NCBI GenBank assembly: GCA_018665625.1
Contig: JABJCF010000601.1
Coordinates: 1-5,242 of the forward strand
Source of the DNA: Nitrospina sp.
Lineage (GTDB): Bacteria > Nitrospinota > Nitrospinia > Nitrospinales > VA-1
Length of the DNA stretch: 5,242 bases
Direction: 5' to 3'
Under the pieces are notes generated by a model, which worked only from the letters and a program-made list of their open reading frames with translations, was not told the DNA's origin and did no database searches. The position numbers and the translations under genes are program-made. Numbering within the stretch: position 1 is the stretch's first letter; each line of letters starts with the position of its first letter. Below, piece by piece: positions 1 to 5,242 of this stretch.

Positions 1-1629
<1,629 letters not shown>

Positions 1630-1633
<4 letters not shown>

Positions 1634-2418
1634 GCCATTACCCTCTTTTGTAAGGATTCATTTATCGCGATAAAGGAGTCGTTTTTCATATGATGGATAT
1701 GGTAGGTCATGGGTTGTTGTTTTTCTGCCCACAAAACTTTACCCCCCGCCTCTTCAATTATACATTGTCCCGCCGCCACGTCCCAGAGCATAGTCGGTCC
1801 GAAGCGGGGATAGATGTCCACTAAGCCTTCAGCCACATAGGCTAATTTAAGGGCTGAACCTGCCTGGAGCATGTTTCCTTGATGCTTATTGACTATCTTT
1901 TTGGTTTGCTCATCCAGATGAGAACGACTGACCGCAAAGGTCAAGCTCGCAGGATCTTGGGGTTTGACTTTGATTGGCAGTAATTCATTTTCACCCTCTT
2001 GTTTAAAGGCACCCTCACCCTGGGCTGCGGCGTAGGTGATGTCTTTTGCAGGCACACCGATCACACCCAGGATGGCTTGCTGGTTCTGGATCAGGGCAAT
2101 ATTGACGGTAAACTCGTCATTTTTTTTGATGAACTCTTTGGTACCGTCCAGGGGATCGACACACCAGAAGCAGGCATTCTCATCTGCTAATTTGAAGGTG
2201 TCGACTGACTCTTCCGAGAGGATCGGAATGTCTGGATACAGTCGGTTTAACTCATCACAAATCAGGTGATGCGAGGCCAAGTCGGCTTCCGTTAAGGGAC
2301 TTTGGTCTTCCTTGTACTCAACTGTAAAATCTCTCTGATAAATTTCCATGATCGCCTCCCCCGCTTGTTTGGCGATGGCAATCACCTTGTGCATGTCTTG
2401 TAAACTTAGTTTAATCAT
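1630..2418 (-). CDS. cysQ: 3'(2'),5'-bisphosphate nucleotidase (PAP phosphatase)
   Basis: Member of the inositol-monophosphatase superfamily, CysQ subgroup. It removes the 3' phosphate from adenosine 3',5'-bisphosphate (PAP), the by-product of PAPS-dependent sulfotransferases and PAPS reductase, and may also hydrolyse PAPS. The 262 residues are close to the usual CysQ length. Visible motifs are DQSPLTEADLASH (38-50), ILSEES (66-71), the metal-binding CVDPLDGTKEFI (86-97) with Asp88, Asp91 and Thr93, and WDVAAGQCIIEEAGG (212-226) with the distal metal ligand Asp213. The 'PLDGTKEF' form is typical of CysQ rather than SuhB-type inositol monophosphatases. The ATG at 2418 overlaps the cysC stop as ATGA, with AAGGCG about 7 bases upstream, and the gene ends in the same kind of 4-bp overlap with manC. 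Its place beside cysC in a sugar-nucleotide operon suggests that it recycles PAP during polysaccharide sulfation rather than serving cysteine synthesis alone. That role is inferred. Confidence 0.93.
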
Positions 2419-2996
2419 AGGATCGCCTTCACAATCAAGTCCACCGCTTGGTCCACGGAAAGATGTTGAGTATTCAGTTTAATCTCTGGGGCTTCCGGTT
2501 GCTCATAAGGTGAATCAATACCAGTAAAATCTTTGAGCTCGCCTGCTCTGGCTTTTTGGTAGAGGCCTTTAACATCACGTTTTTCACATTCGGCGAGTGA
2601 GGTGGAGAGGTAGATCTCCTTGAACTGATTCGGTCCAAACAAACTTCTCGCATGCTCCCGTTCAGCCTTGAGAGGGGAGATCAGCCCCACAATCACAATC
2701 AGCCCGGCGTCCACCATAAGTCTCGCTGCCTCGGCTGCACGGCGGACGTTCTCATTTCGGGCTTCCATCGTAAAGCCAAGGTCGGCATTCAGTCCTTGCC
2801 TTAAATTATCCCCGTCAAGGATGTAGGTGTGTCGGCCTAATGCATTGAGTTTGACTTCGAGGGCATTGGCCAGGGTGGATTTCCCTGAGCCGGACAGTCC
2901 AGTCATCCAGAGGCAGAGCGGGGTCTGATCTTTAATCTTCGCCCGATCCGTCTCGGTCAATTTAAAATTTTGCCACTGAGTATTAAGGCTCTTCAT
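2415..2996 (-). CDS. cysC: Adenylyl-sulfate (APS) kinase
   Basis: Phosphorylates adenosine 5'-phosphosulfate at the 3' position with ATP to give PAPS, the activated sulfate used by sulfotransferases and by PAPS reductase. At 193 residues it is a stand-alone APS kinase without a fused sulfurylase. Motifs are the P-loop GLSGSGKST (33-41), DGDNLR (61-66), DLGFTMEARNENVRR (72-86), ISP (106-108) at the family's conserved serine, and the APS-binding lid GLYQKARAGELKDFTGIDSPYE (144-165). The ATG at 2996 lies 27 bp after the regulator's stop. No strong Shine-Dalgarno lies close to it, and the best purine run (AAAGGA) is about 25 bases away, so the start is chosen from family alignment (WQNFKLTETDR...). 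The stop overlaps cysQ by 4 bp. No ATP sulfurylase (cysDN or sat) is present here, so APS must come from elsewhere. With cysQ it forms a PAPS-making and PAP-clearing pair, which points to sulfation of the locus product by inference. Confidence 0.95.
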   Translation of the reverse strand: MKSLNTQWQNFKLTETDRAKIKDQTPLCLWMTGLSGSGKSTLANALEVKLNALGRHTYILDGDNLRQGLNADLGFTMEARNENVRRAAEAARLMVDAGLIVIVGLISPLKAEREHARSLFGPNQFKEIYLSTSLAECEKRDVKGLYQKARAGELKDFTGIDSPYEQPEAPEIKLNTQHLSVDQAVDLIVKAIL

Positions 2997-3023
2997 GGTG
3001 TGAGATAACCCATTCTCAATCCT

Positions 3024-3368
3024 TTAAGCCTCATCATGCAGTTCCTCGGATAGGCTGTCAATTTCACGCTTTAGCTGGTTGTACTCTTGTCTTTTGCGTT
3101 TCAAAAAATCAATCGCCAGTTGAGACTTTTGTTTAATGCCCTCCGGGGTTAAGAGGTAGAGGTACACGGATTTATCGGGGTTGCTCTTGAAGTTGCCCGC
3201 CTTGAGCCAGCCCTTAAGGGTCAACGCCTTGAGGCAGTAGTGCATGGAGCCCAGGCTGATGCCCGCCTGCTTGGCGAGTTCACGCTGACTGATGTCGGGG
3301 TTCTTGTGGATCAGGTTCATGACCCTAAAGTGGGTGTCGGGGTGCTGGATCTTGGTTGTCGTATTCAT
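3024..3368 (-). CDS. EPS-associated MarR-type winged-helix transcriptional regulator
   Basis: Small DNA-binding protein of 114 residues. The N-terminal two-thirds is a winged helix: FRVMNLIHKNPDISQRELAKQAGISLGSMHYCLKAL spans residues 14-49, with the helix-turn-helix at about 26-48, then a wing with NFKSNPDKSVYLYLLTPEGI (59-78). The C-terminal part (about 86-111, KRKRQEYNQLKREIDSLSEEL) is charged and looks like a short coiled coil, presumably for dimerisation. The SQRELA, GISLG, YCLKAL, GW and YLLTPEGI pattern matches, from memory, the NCBI family 'MarR family EPS-associated transcriptional regulator' (TIGR04176), found in exopolysaccharide loci. It is shorter than classical MarR proteins (about 140 residues) and has no obvious ligand-pocket helices. 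It is first in the leftward operon, 27 bp from cysC, with an ops-like element just upstream. The ATG at 3368 has no recognisable Shine-Dalgarno. It probably controls its own operon and perhaps the divergent wzz unit. Whether it represses or activates cannot be read from the sequence. Confidence 0.88.
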   Translation of the reverse strand: MNTTTKIQHPDTHFRVMNLIHKNPDISQRELAKQAGISLGSMHYCLKALTLKGWLKAGNFKSNPDKSVYLYLLTPEGIKQKSQLAIDFLKRKRQEYNQLKREIDSLSEELHDEA

Positions 3369-3386
3369 GTTAATTCACGCTTTGGG

Positions 3387-3398
3387 CACGCTGCCGCC
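3387..3398 (-). promoter_or_regulatory. ops-like (RfaH recruitment / JUMPstart core) element in the leader of the leftward operon
   Basis: Read on the minus strand this is GGCGGCAGCGTG, which differs from the enterobacterial ops sequence GGCGGTAGCGTG at one base (position 6, T to C). It lies 18 bases upstream of the regulator's ATG, in the same orientation as the operon and downstream of the candidate promoters, where ops elements normally sit. In E. coli the ops element pauses RNA polymerase and recruits RfaH, which then suppresses termination through long polysaccharide operons. An RfaH-like gene is present at 4848 in the divergent arm, which makes the match much more meaningful than it would be alone. 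The substituted base is one that I recall RfaH contacts directly in E. coli, so the local protein may have a shifted preference. Confidence 0.7.
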
Positions 3399-3414
3399 CT
3401 ACCGGGTGCATCGC

Positions 3415-3420
3415 AGTATA
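3415..3420 (-). promoter_or_regulatory. Candidate -10 box (TATACT) for the leftward operon, alternative 1
   Basis: TATACT on the minus strand matches five of six bases of the sigma-70 -10 consensus. No convincing -35 lies 16-18 bp upstream, where the sequence is AT-rich (GCTTAA at 17 bp). If used, transcription would start near 3408 and the ops-like element would lie only about 10-21 bases into the transcript. Confidence 0.35.
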
Positions 3421-3447
3421 GAAAAAAATTTAACATTTTAAGCCTTC

Positions 3448-3461
3448 GTTCAATATTGAAC
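3448..3461. promoter_or_regulatory. Perfect 14-bp palindrome, candidate operator
   Basis: GTTCAATATTGAAC is a perfect inverted repeat with no spacer, in the intergenic region between the divergent regulator gene and wzz. It is 79 bp from the regulator start and 116 bp from the wzz start. Perfect AT-centred palindromes of this size are typical binding sites for dimeric winged-helix regulators, and the divergently placed MarR-type protein is the obvious candidate ligand. The site overlaps a possible -10 box for the leftward operon, which would fit autoregulation. The assignment to this regulator is inference. Confidence 0.55.
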
Positions 3462-3480
3462 ACTTAAATGGTAATCTCAA
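3452..3480 (-). promoter_or_regulatory. Candidate sigma-70 promoter for the leftward operon, alternative 2, overlapping the palindrome
   Basis: On the minus strand TTGAGA (3475-3480, 5/6 to the -35 consensus) is followed after exactly 17 bp by AATATT (3452-3457, 4/6 to the -10 consensus). The -10 box lies wholly inside the 14-bp palindrome at 3448-3461, so a protein bound there would block this promoter. Initiation would be near 3445. That gives a leader of about 77 bases with the ops-like element some 48-59 bases into it, a more natural distance than alternative 1 gives. Confidence 0.35.
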
Positions 3481-3490
3481 ACTCACGCTT

Positions 3491-3519
3491 TTGCAACACT
3501 ATATAAGTATAAATTTAAT
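3491..3519 (+). promoter_or_regulatory. Candidate sigma-70 promoter for wzz-rfaH-like unit
   Basis: TTGCAA (3491-3496, 4/6) is followed after 17 bp by TTTAAT (3514-3519, 5/6). An alternative -10 within the same stretch is TATAAG (3502-3507, 5/6), but it has no good -35 partner. The whole stretch 3500-3520 is AT-rich, as expected upstream of an operon. With the alternative -10, the transcript would start near 3514 and carry the entire downstream hairpin. With the first, it would start within the left arm of the hairpin. Confidence 0.35.
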
Positions 3520-3520
3520 A

Positions 3521-3552
3521 AATTGCAGCCACATAAAAAGGCGGCTACAATT
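3521..3552 (+). repeat. Leader inverted repeat (10-bp arms, 12-bp loop) upstream of wzz
   Basis: The left arm AATTGCAGCC (3521-3530) and right arm GGCTACAATT (3543-3552) are reverse complements except for one pair (C opposite A). They are separated by 12 bases and followed after AAG by TTTTT (3556-3560). This resembles a weak intrinsic terminator or attenuator hairpin placed 26 bases before the wzz start codon. The loop and right arm contain GGCGGCTAC (3540-3548), which begins with the same GGCGGC as the ops-like element on the other strand. Function is not established from sequence. A simple operator is the main alternative. Confidence 0.4.
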
Positions 3553-3577
3553 AAGTTTTTAAATCATTTAATCCACT

Positions 3578-4780
3578 ATGGCTAATCAACAGCAAAAAAC
3601 AAGAACGACTAAACAAACCCACTCTGATGATGAGATTGACTTATTTGAGCTGTTACACTTTTTAGTAAAAGGTGCACGCTATTGGCTGTCGGGTGGCTTG
3701 ATCTTGGGTTTGTTGGCTGTCATCTATGCGTTAGCCCTGTATCCTTCCACCTATCAGCAGCAGACCATCAATGATATTGGGCTCAATCAGGAAAGCCTCC
3801 GCTTAGTCCGCCAAGTTATGCCAGCGATGACGGTGCCGTTAGAGGATAGGATGCAGACCCAGGGGCTAGAAAAACTTTTTGAGAAAATCACTAAAGGGGG
3901 TGCAGATTTTTTAGGCGAGACGGTTTTGGGGTTATCGGGGGTGGACATAAAAGATAAATCGCTTGACCAGCCGGCCAAAGAAAAAGTAGAAACGGTAGCT
4001 ATCAGCCTCAAGGGGGATGATCAAGATCTGGCGATGCGTGAGATAGATTTTATTCGAAATAACATCAGGGGGGTTTCACAGTATCTGACAGTCAAAAAAT
4101 ACCTCGATAACCAGATCATCAATGCAAGAATTAATCTTTTTAACAGCGAGGCTGAGGTGAATGGGCAGCAGCTCAACTATGAGCGTGCGTCGCGCCAGCT
4201 CCTTACCTACCAAGCCCTACAAAAGAAGTCGAATCAAGTGAAGGACCTACAAATTATCCTCAACTTATCAAATACAGAAGTGACTCTAGGTGATAAAGGA
4301 AAATTAAACAATATCTCTGAGTTTTCTGGTGCAAAGTATCTGCCGCTCGGCAATCGTATTGTCGCACTCGAATCAGAGATGGCTGATCAACTGGAGGCTG
4401 TGCGGATTTCCCAGTTACAGATCGAGGCGCTCAAGTTGTCGCAAAAGGTGCTCAATGACTTGGTGGTCACCTTTAACGCGACCCCCTACCAAGGTGATGT
4501 GATAGACTTCTCGCCGATGATTCAGTTGGTTCAAGACTACCGACAACAAAAGGCAGATTACACCCGGGAGGAAGTTGCCGCCCTGGATGGCTTAGAGCGG
4601 AAATTGATCGACTTTGATCGAAGAGAATTCAGGTTTACCAATAGCCTGCCCATGATAGTTGAAAAAAAAGGCCGCCTATTTATGGTTTTAATTAGTGGCT
4701 TCATCGGGGCGTTCTTAGGGTTTTTGTTGTATACGATTAAGAGCTTTGTCAATGTTTATAGTCGACGCTATAAAAATTAG
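3578..4780 (+). CDS. Wzz/PCP-type polysaccharide chain-length determinant protein
   Basis: Inner-membrane polysaccharide co-polymerase that governs the length of a polymer made by a Wzy-type polymerase. The 400 residues have the family layout. A short cytoplasmic N-terminus with the Wzz-type stretch DDEIDLFELLHFLVKGARYW (17-36) is followed by the first membrane helix at about 37-56, a long periplasmic domain (about 57-365) and a second membrane helix at about 367-387 (LFMVLISGFIGAFLGFLLYTI). A basic cytoplasmic tail (YSRRYKN) ends the protein. The periplasmic part is rich in charged helix (about 178-225 and 255-300). There is no C-terminal tyrosine kinase domain or Walker motif, so it is not a Wzc-type autokinase. 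The usual proline-rich motif before the second helix is reduced to a single Pro358, which is somewhat atypical. The ATG at 3578 lacks a Shine-Dalgarno, and the start is chosen because the N-terminal Wzz motif follows directly. It is 67 bp upstream of the RfaH-like gene and probably co-transcribed with it. Whether it serves O-antigen, capsule or EPS cannot be told. Confidence 0.88.
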   Translation: MANQQQKTRTTKQTHSDDEIDLFELLHFLVKGARYWLSGGLILGLLAVIYALALYPSTYQQQTINDIGLNQESLRLVRQVMPAMTVPLEDRMQTQGLEKLFEKITKGGADFLGETVLGLSGVDIKDKSLDQPAKEKVETVAISLKGDDQDLAMREIDFIRNNIRGVSQYLTVKKYLDNQIINARINLFNSEAEVNGQQLNYERASRQLLTYQALQKKSNQVKDLQIILNLSNTEVTLGDKGKLNNISEFSGAKYLPLGNRIVALESEMADQLEAVRISQLQIEALKLSQKVLNDLVVTFNATPYQGDVIDFSPMIQLVQDYRQQKADYTREEVAALDGLERKLIDFDRREFRFTNSLPMIVEKKGRLFMVLISGFIGAFLGFLLYTIKSFVNVYSRRYKN

Positions 4781-4847
4781 TCGACATCTTGATCAAAGCA
4801 TTTAACTACAAGCCCCAGGATAACCAAAACAAAATACAAAAAAACTC

Positions 4848-5242
4848 ATGGCCTGGTTAGTAGTTTATACAAAATCTCAAAAGGAAACCTTAGCGCATGA
4901 CCATCTTGAACGGCAGGGGTTTTTACCCTATTGCCCTATGCTTAGAAAAGAAATTAAATATAAATCAAAAACTAAGATTAAGAGCCTTCCCCTCTTCCCC
5001 CGTTATATCTTCATACAAGCAAATGAAATAGCCTCAAAAAAAATCCATTTAATAAGATCCACTGTGGGGGTCAGTAGCCTTATCTTGAGGGATGGCAAGC
5101 CTATCTATGTCAAGGATGAGATTTTAGATGCTATAAGGCATGCAGAGAAAGTATATTTAGGGCAGGTTGAGACCTTATTCAATGCTGGCGATAGAGTCAT
5201 CATCAATGAGGGCATTTACAAGGATATCGAGGCAATCTATCA
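4848..5242 (+). CDS. RfaH-like specialised NusG paralogue (transcription antiterminator), cut by window end
   Basis: Elongation factor of the NusG/Spt5 family that binds RNA polymerase and allows transcription through long polysaccharide operons. The visible 131 residues begin MAWLVVYTKSQKETL and show HLERQGF (19-25), YCPM (28-31), PLFPRYIFI (48-56), RSTVGVSSLI (70-79) and the start of the KOW region, NAGDRVIINEGIYKDIEAIY (112-131). These blocks align with E. coli RfaH as I remember it (YLLYCKRG, EHLERQ, APM, PLFPNYLFV, ATRGVSHF, GDKVIITEGAFEGFQAIF). The DNA-facing His and Arg of the HLER motif are kept, while the Arg after the conserved Thr is Val here. General NusG is unlikely, because its longer insertion and usual neighbours (secE, rplK) are absent. 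The ATG at 4848 is the first start after an in-frame stop at 4821, and no Shine-Dalgarno is visible. Five of its seven arginines use AGA or AGG, more than in wzz (about 6 of 22). The sample is small but may hint at a different history. The likely target is the ops-like element at 3387-3398. Confidence 0.9.
   Translation, partial: MAWLVVYTKSQKETLAHDHLERQGFLPYCPMLRKEIKYKSKTKIKSLPLFPRYIFIQANEIASKKIHLIRSTVGVSSLILRDGKPIYVKDEILDAIRHAEKVYLGQVETLFNAGDRVIINEGIYKDIEAIY

Noticed and set aside
1999..2269. Two plus-strand open frames opposite cysQ, and short frames opposite the regulator and wzz
   Set aside because: All are antisense shadows of well-supported genes, with no domain, no ribosome site and no continuity beyond the real gene.
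3375..3490. Repeated TCACGCTTT near 3375 and 3482, considered as a direct repeat or operator pair
   Set aside because: Only 9 bases are identical, similar strings also occur inside coding sequence (near 3064 and 3278), and the flanks do not match well.
4758..4786. Two GTCGAC hexamers and a short TATAG/CTATA inverted repeat at the end of wzz
   Set aside because: The stem is only 5 bp inside coding sequence and the hexamers are ordinary restriction-site palindromes. There is no sign of a mobile-element end or attachment site.
4781..4847. Possible terminator or promoter between wzz and the RfaH-like gene
   Set aside because: The 67-bp gap is A-rich but shows no GC stem with a T run and no convincing -35/-10 pair. 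Scattered short complementary pieces (AACTAC with GTAGTT) do not form a continuous stem.

Overview
The window is one end of an exopolysaccharide, capsule or O-antigen type biosynthesis locus. The organism is probably a gammaproteobacterium of moderate GC content. This rests on a Wzz-type chain-length protein, an RfaH-like NusG paralogue and a MarR-type regulator of the EPS-associated kind, all of which I associate mainly with Proteobacteria. The genus cannot be read from this sequence.

The layout is two divergent transcription units around a 209-bp control region (about 3369-3577). Leftward (minus strand) the order is EPS-associated MarR-type regulator (3024-3368), cysC APS kinase (2415-2996), cysQ PAP phosphatase (1630-2418), manC/cpsB bifunctional GDP-mannose enzyme (203-1633) and gmd GDP-mannose 4,6-dehydratase (1-213, cut by the window start). 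The last four genes overlap one another by 4, 4 and 11 bp, so they are almost certainly one operon with translational coupling. Rightward (plus strand) are a Wzz/PCP-type polysaccharide chain-length determinant (3578-4780) and an RfaH-like specialised NusG paralogue (4848 to the end, cut).

Read together, manC and gmd supply GDP-mannose and GDP-4-keto-6-deoxymannose, the precursor of GDP-fucose, GDP-rhamnose or GDP-perosamine. cysC makes the sulfuryl donor PAPS and cysQ clears PAP, the by-product of sulfotransferases. The pairing inside a sugar-nucleotide operon suggests, by inference, a sulfated fucose- or mannose-type polysaccharide. Wzz would set its chain length.

The control region is the most interesting part. 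On the minus strand, 18 bases before the regulator gene, lies GGCGGCAGCGTG, an 11/12 match to the ops element (GGCGGTAGCGTG) that recruits RfaH in enterobacteria. The RfaH-like protein is encoded in the opposite arm. A perfect 14-bp palindrome, GTTCAATATTGAAC (3448-3461), sits between the two genes as a candidate operator, and the plus-strand leader has a 10-bp inverted repeat followed by a T run. The first gene of each arm lacks a clear Shine-Dalgarno sequence. The region therefore looks like a compact, locus-encoded regulatory module, with a repressor-like wHTH protein acting at initiation and an RfaH-like factor acting at elongation.
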